A stretch of 64,000 nt of DNA, taken from Rebecca billardiae RCC1528. Taxonomy: Eukaryota > Haptophyta. Below the pieces are notes generated by a model that made no database searches, was not told the DNA's origin, and worked only from the letters and a program-made list of their open reading frames with translations. The stretch is taken from NCBI GenBank assembly GCA_965240325.2, contig OZ251244.1, positions 1,302,001-1,366,000 of the forward strand, given 5' to 3'. The position numbers and the translations under genes were made by a program. Shown here one piece after another: positions 31,801 through 42,847 of this stretch (positions within the stretch are counted from its first letter, which is position 1; every line of letters starts with the position of its first letter).

Positions 31801-33394
31801 GGCCTCGAGCCATCCGTCGGCGAGCGCCGCGGCCGGCGCCGCGACCGCCGCCTCGGCGAGGCCGGCGAGGAAGGGCGTGAGCTCGGCGGCGGCGGCGTGG
31901 AGCAGCGCGAGCACGGCGCCGCGCAGCGCTGACCACAGACCCGCCGCGCCCTCCGCCGCGCGCACGTCTGTTCCGAGCAGCTCCAGCCGCCGCACGCCGA
32001 TCGAGCCGACGCGCGCGCCGACGGCGCGCACGCGCGGCGGCCGCGCGGCCGCGCCGAGCGCGCCGCCGAGCGCGCACGCCGCGGCGCGCGCGGCGGTCGG
32101 GTGCGCGAGGAGCGCGGCGGGCGCGGTGCGCCGGCGCAGCTCGGCCGCGCACAGCGGCACCTCCGCGCGCGCGCCCAGCGCCACGTCGCGCAGCTCGACC
32201 TCAATCTGCATGCCGCTGAGCAGTGGCACCCAGGCAGAGTTGTCGGCGGCGGCGGCGGCGCCGTCGCCATCGCCGCCCGCCGCGCCGGGCGCGGGGCCGG
32301 TGCCGTTCTTGGCTGAAGTATCGTTCGCTGGCGGGTGTGGCGGCGGCGCCGCCGCGCCGGCCGCGCCGGCCGCGCGCTGCGATGGCGCGCCGTGCTCGTC
32401 GGCTGCGAGGAGCGCCCACCGCGCCGCGCCGACTGCGCCCCCCGCCCCTCCGTCGGCGGCGGCCGCGGCGGCCGCTGCAGACTCAGCAGAGCCCGCGGCT
32501 GCGGCCGTTCCGTTGAGAATCTCGAGAGAAAGAACGGCGCGCACGCTGAGCGCTCGAAGCGCGAGGCTTGCATCCAGCTCGGTTAAGCCCGGCGGCGGCG
32601 CGTGCCGGAGGAGGTCGCCGGCCCCGCCCGCGCCGCCGGGGCCGGGCTGGGCGGCGGCGGCGGTGCCGTTGGCGGCGCTGCGCCCGCCGCCGCCGCCCGC
32701 GCCCGCCGGCGGCGGCGCCGCGGCGTCCTCGGCTGCTCCGCCCTCATCGCCGCGCGGCGGGCTGGGCGGCAGTCTGCAGACCCGGACCTGCGCCCCGGAC
32801 TCCCCCCCCGACAAGCGGTGGAGTGGGGGTTGGTCCGGTGCGGTCCGGCTGCAGACTGGGATGGGCGGCTGACGGCACGAGCCTCGGGCTGTGCACCGTC
32901 TCGAGCCCGCCCAGCCGGAGCTCCCTCGCGACCAGCCGCAGCGCCCCAACCGCCGGGACGCCCCCGAGCGCGCCGAGCGCGCCGCCGAGCGCGCCGCGCG
33001 CCGCCTGCGGCGCGAGCGGCAGTAGTAGCGACGCGGAGGGCAGCGGCAGCTCGAGCGATGGCGGCGGCGATGGCGGCGGCTGCGCACCGGACTCGTCCGC
33101 ACCGGACTGTAGTGGCGACGGCGGCGGCTGCGCGTCCGACGAGTGGTTTGCAAGGCCGAGCGCGGTGCTGTTCTCGCCGCTCGCGCCGCGCGTCTCGTTG
33201 CCCCCGCCGCCGCCCTCGCCGCCGCCGGCGCCGCCGCCACCGTCGCCGCCGCTCAGCGCGCTTGCGAGCGCGCGCGCGGCGGTCGCGAGGTCGAGCGCGC
33301 CGCCCGCGCCGAGCAGCGCGCTCGCGGCGGCCGCGGCGGCCGTCGCGGCGGCCGAGTCGGCCCACGCGACGAGCGCCTCGTCCGGCGGCGCTGG

Positions 33395-33425
<31 letters not shown>

Positions 33426-33928
33426 GCCGAGGGCGGCAGCGCGCATTCGCTCTCTCGCGCGCGCGCCGCGTCGACCGCCGCGCGCAGCCGCGCTCGCACG
33501 AGCTCGCTGAGCGGGCCCGCCACCGCGCCCTCTGCGGCGGCGGCGAGCTGCGCCGCCCAGCGCGTCGTGACCACGTCGCCCACCGCGTTCGCCACGCCCA
33601 CCGCGTCCGCCCACAGCACCCCCGGCGCGTGCCCCTCGCCGCCACCCTCCGCGCCCGCGCCACCCTCCGCGCCCGCGCCACCCTCCGCGCCCGCGCCACC
33701 CTCCGCGCCCGCGCCCGCCGCCTCGGCGCCAGGCCCCGCGCCCAGCGCGCTCAGCCGCGCCCACAAGGAGCCCGGGCGCACGCTGGCGCGCGCGCGCACG
33801 AGCGTGAGGCGCTCCGTGTCCAGCGCGGCCAGGGCGCAGTCGAGCGCGAGGCGCGCGCCGCCGCCGGGGGTGCCGCCGCCCCCCTCGCCCGGCCCAGCGC
33901 CCTCCTCCGCCTCCGCCTCCGCCTCCGC

Positions 33929-33982
<54 letters not shown>

Positions 33983-35464
33983 GCGCCGCCGCTGTTGCCG
34001 AGGCGAGTGCGCGCCCTCGTGGCCTCCGGTAGCCTCACCGAGCAGGTGCCGCGGCTGCACCGCCGCCAGCCGCTCGGCGACCAGCGGCACGTTGAGCACG
34101 ACCGACAGCGACACGTCGGCCGCGCCCAGCTCGACGGTCGCGCGCTCGCACAGGCCGGCTAGGAGCGCGTAACCGCCACCGGCGTAACCGCCATCGACGT
34201 AACCGCCACCGGCGGAACCGCCACCGGCGGAACCGCCATCGGCGGAACCAGGCGCGATCGCGAGGCCCGCGCGCGCCGAGAGGCTGCGCAGCCGCAGCTC
34301 GAAGACAAGCCCCGACGCGTTGGCCGCGGCGAGCGCCGCGTCGGCGTCGAGAAAGAGGGAGGCGCCGTGACGCGAGGCGCCGCCGCCGTCCCCGCCGGTG
34401 GCGGCGGCGGCGGCGAGCGCGGCCGGCGTGGCGAGCCGCGCGGCGCTGAGCGTGCTGAGCCCGCCGACCCAGTCCGGCGCAACGCGCAGCGTGGAGTTGG
34501 GCAGCCCGGGCACCTCGCCCTCCGTGCGAAGCGCCCGCGCATCGAGCAAGAGCGAGCCCGGCGGCGCGCCCGCCGCCGCCGCCACCTCCGGCGGCTGCGC
34601 GAGGCTTAGCAGTGCGCCTGCCGCCGCCGGGAGGTCGACTTGGAGCGGGTCGGCGAGGGCGGCGTTGAGCGCGGCTGCAATGGGCGCCCACTCGAAGGGC
34701 GGCGCCGCGTCGGGCACGCCCGCGCCCCCGCCGCCGGCCGCCCAGTCGAACGCGCCGGCGGTGCGCGGGATGGCGGCCAGCGGCGGCGGCGCCGCCAGAA
34801 ACGGCGCGGCCGCAGCCGTCGCGTTCGCCAGGATGGCGGGGAGGTTGAGCCCGGCGAGCAGCGCGCGCGCCGCCTCGCACAGCTGCGGGCCGAGCTGCGC
34901 CTCGAGCCCCGGCCGGATCGCGCCGCTCAGCATGTCGAGCAGCGCGGCGCTCAGACCGCCGGAGAAGCTAAGAGCGCTCAGAGAAAGAGCGGCGGCGCAC
35001 TCGACGATGCGCACGTCTGTGAGGAGCCCGTGCGGCCCGCCGCCGTCGTCGGTGGCCTCGAGGGTGAGGAGCATGGACGAGCCCTCTGTCGCCGCGGCCA
35101 GCGCGCCCGAGCCGTACGGAAAGCCCAGCAGCGACTGCTCGAACGCGTAGGCTGCGGTGCACTCGAGGCCGAGGCCGGTGGCGGTGACGGTGACGGCGCC
35201 GCGCTCCGGGTGCGGCGTTGCGTGGACGCGGCCGACGCGAAGGCGCGCGCACGCGATGTCCGAGACCTCTCCCTCGAACGACGCGTACGCGAACCCCTGC
35301 GCAGCCTCCACCGCCACCGGCTGCGCCGCGAGGAACGCCTCGATCGAGCGCGTGCGCAGGCCGGAGCACTCTGGCGCGGCGCGCTCGGCCGCGGCGCGCG
35401 CGCCGGCCGGCGGGCGGAGGGCGAGGGCGAGGAGGGCCAGGGCGAGCACGCGCGCCGGCGGCAT
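27046..35464 (-). CDS. giant TULIP/BPI-like plus PqiA-type membrane protein
   Basis: Proposed CDS complement(27046..32787, 32897..35464), 2,769 residues. The 109-nt intron (GTGCAC...GCGCAG) is inferred from a frame change. A signal peptide (MPPARVLALALLALALRPP) starts the protein. Residues to about 2,050 form several long lumenal modules with alternating hydrophobic strands and small helices, e.g. QGFAYASFEGEVSDIACARL and LSALSFSGGLSAALLDMLSG, like lipid-binding TULIP/BPI domains. This part is a structural-pattern call. A membrane helix (about 2,060-2,085) and basic stretch follow. Then comes a PqiA-type region (about 2,205-2,400) with GVALAAFSGVWPVLKLACVL and the hallmark LGKMSLLDVTVIEV, and a second, more divergent PqiA-like unit (about 2,500-2,725). 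The likely role is lipid handling at or between membranes. Poly-Gly, poly-Thr and NPNP tracts come from simple repeats. Confidence 0.7.
27692..27735. repeat. telomere-like TTAGGG tract inside coding frame
   Basis: (TTAGGG)n with one irregular unit on the plus strand. It reads in frame as NPNP on the minus-strand gene, between PqiA-like segments. No local-type donor lies close upstream, so it appears exonic. Confidence 0.85.
29046..29078. repeat. telomere-like TTAGGG tract inside coding frame
   Basis: About 5.5 TTAGGG units on the plus strand, read in frame as DPNPNPNPNPNLG just after a membrane helix and basic stretch ([14 protein letters not shown]). The sense strand ends CCTAG, which could act as a 3' splice site, but no good donor lies between the helix and the tract. 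Confidence 0.85.
30062..30121. repeat. 15-bp minisatellite (SPVRT-coding)
   Basis: The unit CCGGACTCGTCCGCA is repeated about four times. On the minus strand it reads SPVRTSPVRTSPVRTSPVR within the giant gene. Related single copies lie at about 33,087-33,111, and a variant lies within the inferred intron near 32,838-32,853. Confidence 0.8.
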
Positions 35465-36297
35465 CGTGACGCGCCGGCGCGTGCCCGGCGCTGCCGCGCG
35501 CATCCGCCGCGCTCGGGCCCGGCGTCAGACGCGCGCCCTGCGCCAGCCGGGCGGCGGAGGGATGGCGGCGCGTGAGCGGACGGGTCGCCTGCTGGCCGGG
35601 CGGCCAACTTCGGCGCGAAAGCGCGCGATTGCGCGGGGGGCGGCGGGGGCGCCCGGACCAAGCCCGGATGACCGCCATTACAATTACCACTGGCACTGAC
35701 CGCCACACTGACACAGCATCATTGACAGTTCCCCGACCCGGACGGTCCACTCCGCCGGGTGTGTTCATCACTCACTAGTGACACTGAGCGACGCGCACTA
35801 CGTGGCCAGGACAGCGGGCAGCACAGGCATCGGGCATGCGGGTCGTGGTGGGTAGGGTTCGGCCGCCGCCGCGCGCCGGCGCGGGCGGGCCCCGGCAGTC
35901 TCTCTCTCAGTGTACAGTCGCAGAGTCTTGACGGAGTCACTCTGCCTCTGGGGCGTTCCGTGCCCGGCTCAGAGTGTGCACTCACGTGGGGGGCGATGCG
36001 GAAGGCATGCCGGCCGCGAGCGGCGGCCGTGGTGTACACGCGCACGCGCGCGCCGCCTCGGACGGCGTGCGCGAGGAGCGCCGCGCCTCGCCAGCGCCAC
36101 TAGCCTGACATGGCTCGGCCGGCGCGCGGCGCGGCGCGCGCACGGCGCTGCCGGCCAAGCCGCTGCGCGCGCCGGCAGCGGCCGAGCGCAGCCTCGTCAG
36201 CCAGCTGCCGCGCAGCCACGGGCCGAGCTCGCGCCGTCCTCGGCCGCGGGCCGATCGCCGCACCCCGCCCCCGCGGCGGGCGGGCGGGAGATCGCGA
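35465..36297. other. intergenic, no supported gene
   Basis: Holds the promoter of the giant minus-strand gene and the 3' side of the GST gene. Open frames on the plus strand are Arg/Ala-rich shadows. GC content dips near 35,680-35,780. Confidence 0.5.
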
Positions 36298-37717
36298 TCA
36301 CAGCAGCCAGTCGATGTAGTTTCCAAGATCTTTCTCGATCCGCACGCGCGCGCCCAGCCACGCCTTCACGCGCGGCCGGCCCGCCACCGCGTCTCGGATG
36401 CCCTGCAGCCGCGGGAACGCGTCGAGCGCGGGCTCGTACCCGGCGACTAGTCTGCGCGCGCCGCCGACCGCGCGGGCGGAGGGCCGAGACCGCCGCGCGG
36501 GTGGCGATGCGGCGGGCGGGATGCGGGGAACGCGCACGGGCGGCGGCGCGAGGTGCCGCAGGCGTGGGGTTGGGGCGGGCGCACGTGCCGGGACGTGCGG
36601 GCGCGGAGGTGTCGCGGGTGAGCGCCACGCGTCGCGCCGCGCCGGTGCGGGCGCGCTCGGGCGGCCCCGCGCCCACAGCGCCGGCGGCGCAGCCGGCGGG
36701 TGCTGCCCGCGCGCGGCGGCGGCGCGCGCGCCGGCCGGCACACAGCAGTCGCTCTGCGGATCGGAAAGGGCTCGGGAATGATTCGCGGCGGCCTTTATTT
36801 GGCGGGGAAAAAAAGGGCCTGTTTTTTCGCGCGCACCTTTGGAACATGTGGAAGCCGTAGATGTCGACCCAGGTGAGCTTGGTGCCGACGAAGTGGCCGC
36901 CCTGCGGCGAGTACTGCTCGGCCATCTGCTCCAGCGTCGTGCCGACCTGCGCCGCAAGCGCGCGGCGCACGCGCGCGCGGCGAGCGCGGCAGCGCGTGAG
37001 CGCGCGCGCGCGCGCGCCGGCCTGCCGTGGCGCGCGCGCGCGCGAGGGAGTGCGTGAGAGCAGGGCGAGCGCAGGGCGCACCTTGGGCCACTGCTCCAGG
37101 TAGAAGTTGATGTCCACCTTCCGGTTCACCATGCTCTGCACCATGTAGATGTAGAGGTCGTCGAGCGTGGCGGCGACAATGTCAATGTATGCGCGCTCGA
37201 CGTCAGTGTGTCCGTTCATGCCAAACTTGGTGGCGAGATATCGGCAGATCGCGGAGGTCTGCACGAGCGAGATGCCGTCGATCTCCATCAGCGGCACCTG
37301 CCCGGTCAGCGACTTGCCCGACGCCTTGAACTCGACGAACTCGTCGTTGCCCGGCCCGTGTGTCTGGCACAGGCACTGGCGCACGGGCGCCGCCTCGCCG
37401 TTCAGCTTGCGGTGGTCCTCTGGCTTGCGGCACTCGTTCTCGACGTTGGGGCGGAAGCGGTAGTCCTCGAACTCGAAGGCGGCCTCGGCGCACATGATGC
37501 GCACCACCTCGGCGCGCCCGCGCGCGTTGAAGTACGTCAGGCGCGGCAGCCCGGCGTCGGCGGGCGCGCCAACCGTACCCGACGGCTGGCGCGCGACGTC
37601 GGGCGCGGCGGGCGGCGTCCTCGTGCCGGTCCACTCGGCGAGCTTGGTGGGCAGCGAGGGGACGCGGAGCACGGATGCGAGCCCGCCGGAGGAGGAGTTC
37701 CTATTCGCGGTCGCCAT
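36298..37717 (-). CDS. glutathione S-transferase, sigma-like (spliced)
   Basis: Three exons, complement(36298..36451, 36837..36946, 37082..37717), giving 299 residues. Both introns are GTGCGC...GCAG. A 58-residue Ser/Pro-rich N-terminal extension precedes the thioredoxin-fold domain: PRLTYFNARGRAEVVRIMCA with the Tyr near the N-terminus expected for catalysis, then GQVPLMEIDGISLVQTSAI with the cis-Pro and the SAI glutathione-binding turn, and CRYLATKFGMNG. The all-helical C-terminal domain includes YIDIVAATLDDLYIYMV and ends AWLGARVRIEKDLGNYIDWLL. It should conjugate glutathione to electrophiles or isomerise prostaglandin-like substrates, probably in the cytosol. There is a ~40-residue insertion (ENECRKPEDHRKLNGEAAP region) between strands of the N-terminal domain. 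Confidence 0.88.
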
Positions 37718-38802
37718 CGCGAGCCGCCGCCGTCGCTCCGAGAGGCGTGTGGCCTGCGGGCCTTGGGTTGGGGTCGCTCGGTGGGGGACGCTGCTGAGGC
37801 CGCCGCCGCGGTTCGTCACGAAGCCAGAGCGAGCGAGGCAACGCGTACCCGGGCAGTTAGCACTTGCCTCGGATTGATATGGGGGTACACCCGGATACAT
37901 ACGGGGAAGCCCTTCATCTAGTCCTATGAGTATGACGCGAGTCATAATGACGTGAGTCATCAAGTGCGGGCCAGCCACGTCGCCGTGGCCCAGCGGTTCG
38001 CACTTCGCAGCGCTTGGGCGCAAGGGAGATTTTGACGAGGGGTGATCTCGTTCTCCTGCGCGCAATATCTGGCCGTTCGCGCGCCCTCGCCGGGTTCTCC
38101 TGGTTGGTCGAGCGCCGCCGCTGGCGAACCAAAGGCGCCTTCCGCCCAAACCGGGAGAGATCCCACCGGCCAAACCGGCGAAGAATGCGTCGCGACCCGC
38201 GAATCGTCAGCCTGAGATGCGCGGAGATCTGCGGAGAGAACTCCGCCGCTCGCGCCGGGCTGCTGGCATTTAATTCGGGCTGCAAAAAACGCGCGGCGGA
38301 AAATAAGAATGCGCATCACGTGGGCCGGACCGTTGGCCAGCTCCCGCCTCTGCCGCCAGACTGCCGCGCCGACGCGGCGGGCTCGGGGCCTGGCCTGCGG
38401 GGCGAGTGGCTCGCTGAGCGCATGGCGGCGCCGTGCCGTTCGGAGCAGATGTGTCGTCTGCCGAACCTCGCCGGCGCCGCGTCTCCGTCTCGCCATGCCG
38501 TACACGTCGTGTGTGTGTGTGGGTGTGTGTGTGTGTACTGTCACTGTCACTGTGTGTGTGTGTGAGCTGCTCCCGGCGGGGCAGCGCGCGCGCGCCGGCT
38601 GTGCGGAGGGCTCTGCACCGACCGCGCCAGCGCGCGCGCTGCCCCGCCGCCCTCCCGCCGCCCTCCCCCATCGCCCCTTCGGTCGCCCGGCGGCGGCGCC
38701 GCCGCCGCCGCCGCCGCGGGCGGCGGCGACGACGGCGGCGCCCGCGCGCGCGCGCCGACGGGCCGCGCGCGTGCGCAGCCCGTTGGCGCGCGCGCCGCGC
38801 AC
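37718..38802. repeat. intergenic with (GT)n microsatellite
   Basis: The upstream region of the GST gene and downstream region of the cyclin gene. A (GT)n array interrupted by TACTGTCACTGTCAC occupies about 38,509-38,565. A palindrome-like ATGACGCGAGTCATAATGAC with a TGACGTGAGTCA neighbour lies near 37,932-37,960, about 220-240 bp upstream of the GST ATG. It resembles AP-1/CRE-type sites, but that is speculation. Confidence 0.6.
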
Positions 38803-41800
38803 TCACGCGCGCCGGCGCGCGCCGCTGAGCGGAGGCTTGCGGACCGCGCGTGGCACGGCCGCCTCGGCCGCGCCGAGCGTGCCCGCGCCGGCGGCGGCGG
38901 CGGCCGCCGCGGCGGAAGCCGACGCCGCGGCGGCCTCTGGCGTGAAGAGCCGCTCGGCACTGGCGCCGCCGCCGCCGCGCGCGGCGGCGGCGGCGGCGGC
39001 GGCGGCGCCCTTGGCGGCGACGAGGGCGACGGTGGAGGCTGCCGCGGCGGCGTGCGCGTGCGCGGCGTGCGCGGCGGCGCCGGCTGCGCGCGGCGTGTGC
39101 GGCGCGCACGCCGCCGCCGCGGCGGCGGCGGCGGCGGCGGCGGCGGCGTCGCGCGCCGCCGCGTCGCGCGCCGCGCGCACCGCAAGCGCGCGTTGCAGGC
39201 TGCCATAGGCGTGCGCGTGCCGCAGCCGCGCCGGTCCGCACGGCGCGAGCTGCGGCGCGCCGCCGAGCGCGGGCGCCGCGGCGGCATCGGTTGCGGCCAG
39301 CGCTGCGTCTGTGTAGATCGACTGGCGGTCTGCGGCGGGCGCGTTGAGGATGCGCGCCTTCTTGGGGGGCGGGCCGGGCGCTGCGGCGGCGGCGGCGGCG
39401 GCGGCGGCGCTGCTGCTGCCCGCGCCGCGCTGCGCCGCGGACGCGTGTGGCGCCGTCGGCGGCGGCGGCAGACTGTACGGATGCAGCCAGCGCGCGCACG
39501 CGGTAACAGCGCCATCGTCCGCGCGCATGCGCGTCGCGGCCTCGAGCGCTCGCACGTCGAGCACGCCCTGCGCGGCGCGGCGGGGCGGGCGGGGCGCGGG
39601 CCGGCGGTGAGTCGTGCGAGCGCGCGCCGCCCACGCGCCCGCCCTTCCGCGCACGCGCTGGCCTTACCCTAACCCTAACCCTAATCCTTCCGCGCACGCG
39701 CCCGCCCTTCCCTCGTCCGCGCGGCCGCGCGCACGCACGCACCTCGGCGACGACGAAGACGGCCGCTGCGGCGAGCGTCGAAGCCGGCCACGCGCGCGCG
39801 CCCGTGTCGAGCAGCGCGCCGTCGACGAGGGTGAGCGAGGCGTCGAGCAGCCGCGCGCCGAGCGCGACGTCGGAGGCCGCCTCGGCCGCGCGGCATGCAA
39901 ATACGCACGCCCAGGACGCCGGGGTCACCGCGCCTGCCACCGCCCAGCCCAGCGCGCGCAGCACGTCGAGCTCGCACGCGACGATGGCAGCGGCCGTGCA
40001 CGCGCCGGCCGTCGCCTCGGCGAACTGCGACGCGCGCGGCACGCGCACCTCCTGCGCGCGGCGGGGGCGGGCGCGCGGGGCAGAGGGTCGGTGAGGCCCC
40101 GTAGGGAGAAGCGCAGGGCTGGGCGGCGCGGGGGAGTGCGCGCCACCGCCCTCCGCGCGGCACCCCCCAGCCCACCAGTGCGGCCGCCCGCCGCACACAC
40201 GGCACAGCCCACCCAGCTGTCTGTCGGGCCGAGCCCTAACCCTAAGCCTCCCTAACCCTACCCTAACCCAGCTGTCTGTCGGGCACCGCGCGGCGCGGCG
40301 CGGCGCGGCGCGGCAGCCCGGCGCGGCGCGGCCGCCCGCCGCGCGCGGCGGCACAGCCCACCCAGCAGAGGCCGCCGCCCACCCCCGGAGCCCCCGCCCA
40401 TCCTCCCACCGCAGCCCCGCAGTCCGGGCGGCCAGTCCGGCCGGCCAGTCCGGGCGCCGCACCTCGATCTTGGCGGCCATCAGCAGCGCGGTCGCGCCGA
40501 GCAGCTGCAGTCCCTCGCGCGCAAGCGCGGGGCGCGCGCGCAGCCGACGGTCAAGGATCTCGGCTGCGAGATGGTAGGTGACCTGCGGCGGTGGCGGCGC
40601 GGGGTGGGGGCGAGGGGAAGGGCCGGCGGTGGTTGGGGTCGGCGCGGTGCGCGGCGGCGGCGCGGGGTACGACCGCCGCGCGCGCGCGCGCAAGGACGGC
40701 GCTCGGACCGCGCGCGGCGCAGAGGTTGGCTCACGCGCCGCGGCGGGCGCGCGGCGCGCGGCGGGCGCGCGGCGCGCGGCGGGCGCGCTGCGCGCGGCGC
40801 GGGCCGCGCCGCGCCGCCGCGCACCCGCTGCAGCCGGTACTCGGCGCAGACCTCGCTCATCCAGTCGAGCAGCATCGCGCGCATTGGCGCGGACACGTGC
40901 GGCTGCGCGCCGTGGTCGCACAGGAAGCAGCGCGGCGGCGCGGGCGGCGCGGGCGGCGCGGGCGCCGAGCACAGCGCAGGCGGCTGCTGCGCCGGCGCCG
41001 GCGCCGGCTGCGGCGCGCCCGCCGCCGAGCTGCCTGGCTGCGACGCGTCGGACGCCCACGTAGCGTACGCGGAGCCGCCGCCGCCGCCGGGCGCGCGCGC
41101 GCCCGCCGGCACGGCCGACGAGGCGGGCGGCGACTCGAACGAATCCGCATGCGCGCAGCCGGCGCCGCCAGCCGGCACCGCGGGCGAGCTGGGCTCGGCG
41201 GGCTGCGCGGCGCGCGGCGCGGCGGCGGCGGCGGCAGCGCGGTGCGGCGCGCGCGCACCGCGCGCGGCGGCGCCGCGCGGCGGCACGGCGGCGCCACCCG
41301 CCGCGCCGTGCCCCGCGCCGACCGCCCGCCTCGCCGCCGCCGCGTCCGCGGCCGCGTGCGCCGCCTCCCGCTCGCGCATGCTAGCTTCGATCGCCTCGCG
41401 CAGCCGGCGCGCGCCGCGCGTCGGCCCGCCGAGGCCGATGCACACCGGCGCCTCCTCGTCGTCGGTCTCGTCCTCGGCCTCGTCGCGCGCCGACTCGTCG
41501 GCCCGATCCGCGCCGGCGGCGGCGTGGCCGGTGGCGGCGCGGTGGTGGGCGCGGCGCGTGGCGGCGGCGGCGCCGCGGGCGGCGGCGGCGCGCGTGCGCA
41601 CGCACGCCGCCGCCGCCGAGCCCGCCACGCCCGCCGCCGCGCCGCCGGCACCGCCCTCGCCCGCGCCCGCCCGCCCCTCCGCCGCGGCCTCGACGCACGA
41701 GCTGCAGTCGAAGTCGCAGTCGGCGTCGGCGGGTCCGGCGTGACCGGTTGCCGACGCGGCGGGCGGCGTGGGCGCGCGCGGCGCGGTTGCCGACGCGGCG

Positions 41801-42847
41801 GGCGGCACGGGCGCGCGCGGCGCGGCGCGGGGCCGGCCGCCGCGCGCGCGAGGCTCCTCGGCAGCGGTGGCGGCGGGCGGCGCCGAGCGCGCCGCCGGCA
41901 CGGGCGCACGCGCCACCGGCCGCGCCGCCGGCCGCGCGAGCTCGCGCTCGCGCTCGGCCGCGCCGGCGATGGCGATGGCAGCGGCTGCGGCGGCTGCGGC
42001 GGTCGGCTCCTCCGGCGCGTGCGGGCGCGCGGGCGCGTGGCATGCGGGCTCCTCGGCCCACGCCGACGCGTCGTCGTCCTCCTCGTACTCGTCCAGCTCC
42101 GTCGCCGCGTCCACGTCCCCCGCGTCCGCACCGCCCACCACGCGCGCGCCGTGCCCGCCCGCCGCGTCGGCGGCGGCACCGGCCGAGCCGCCAGAGATTG
42201 ACAGTGCGGTTGTGAGTGCGCGCGCGCCGAGCGGCGGCGGCGCGGCGGTGGGCGGCTTGCTGGGGCCGCAGCGGAGGGTCTGCGCGCCGTGCGAGGCGCG
42301 CGGCGGCCGCGCGAGCGCACCGGGCGCCGGGCCGAGCGCGCGTCAGTGCCGGGCGGCGCGCGCGCGCTCGAGCGCGCCGCCCATGCGCGCGGACACGCGC
42401 GCGCGCGCGCGCGCGCGCGCGCACCCGCGAGGTGCCGCCGACCGTGCGCGACTGGACGATCCACTCGTCCAAGCCCTGCACGCGGGCCCACGCGCGGCGC
42501 GACGCGTGCTCGCCTGAGCGCGAGTGTGTGCGCGCGCGCGCGCGCGCGCGCGGCGCGCCGAGCGCATGGTGCGTGTGTGCGCGCGAGCGCGCGCGCGCGC
42601 GCACGTGCGGCGCGTCGTCGGCGGCGTGGCACTCGCTCATGCTCTCGTCGCACACGAGCGCACGCGTCTCCGCGCACGCCGCGGCGCCCGGCTCCTCGCG
42701 CCGCCGCTTGCCCGCGGCCGCGCGCGTGCGCGGCGGCGAAGCGCGCGCGTCAGGCATGCGCCTCGCGCGCGCGGCCGGCGCGCCGCGCGGCGGCCGGTGG
42801 CCGGGCTCGTCCGCGCGGAGCGCCGCGCCGCCGTGTTCGCGCGCCAT
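38803..42847 (-). CDS. cyclin (cyclin E/A/B-type box), six exons
   Basis: complement(38803..39567, 39743..40051, 40463..40582, 40825..42279, 42425..42475, 42605..42847), 980 residues. All five introns are GTGCG...CAG and preserve frame. The cyclin box spans exons 3-5: PMRAMLLDWMSEVCAEYRLQ, then VTYHLAAEILDRRL, LQLLGATALLMAAKIEEVRV, and SQFAEATAGACTAAAIVACE ending in VLRALGW. The MRAxLLDW motif, the AAKxEE motif and the GAC...E..VL.ALGW pattern fit A/B/E-type cyclins, closest to cyclin E by eye. It should activate a CDK at a cell-cycle transition. The ~560-residue N-terminal region is acidic and low-complexity (ATELDEYEEDDDASAWAEEP), and the C-terminus is poly-Ala. Introns 4 and 5 contain telomere-like repeats. 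Confidence 0.85.
39643..39701. repeat. telomere-like tract in cyclin intron 5, flanked by 16-bp direct repeats
   Basis: CCCTAA units (39,665-39,687) are bracketed by identical copies of CCTTCCGCGCACGCGC at 39,643-39,658 and 39,686-39,701. The tract lies wholly within an intron. Confidence 0.9.
40211..40284. repeat. telomere-like tract in cyclin intron 4, flanked by 19-bp direct repeats
   Basis: CCCTAACCCTAAGCC... (about 40,233-40,266) is bracketed by identical copies of ACCCAGCTGTCTGTCGGGC at 40,211-40,229 and 40,266-40,284. A further local repeat, GGCACAGCCCACCCAGC, is present at 40,201 and 40,350. Confidence 0.9.

Noticed and set aside
37983-38045. tRNA-like start: TGGCCCAGCGG resembles an A box
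   Set aside because: No matching B box (GGTTCRANNCC) at the right distance and no cloverleaf pairing, so it is not called as a tRNA.
40571-42201. Long plus-strand Arg/Ala-rich frames over the cyclin gene
   Set aside because: They are antisense to exon 3 of the cyclin, which has the clear conserved motifs.
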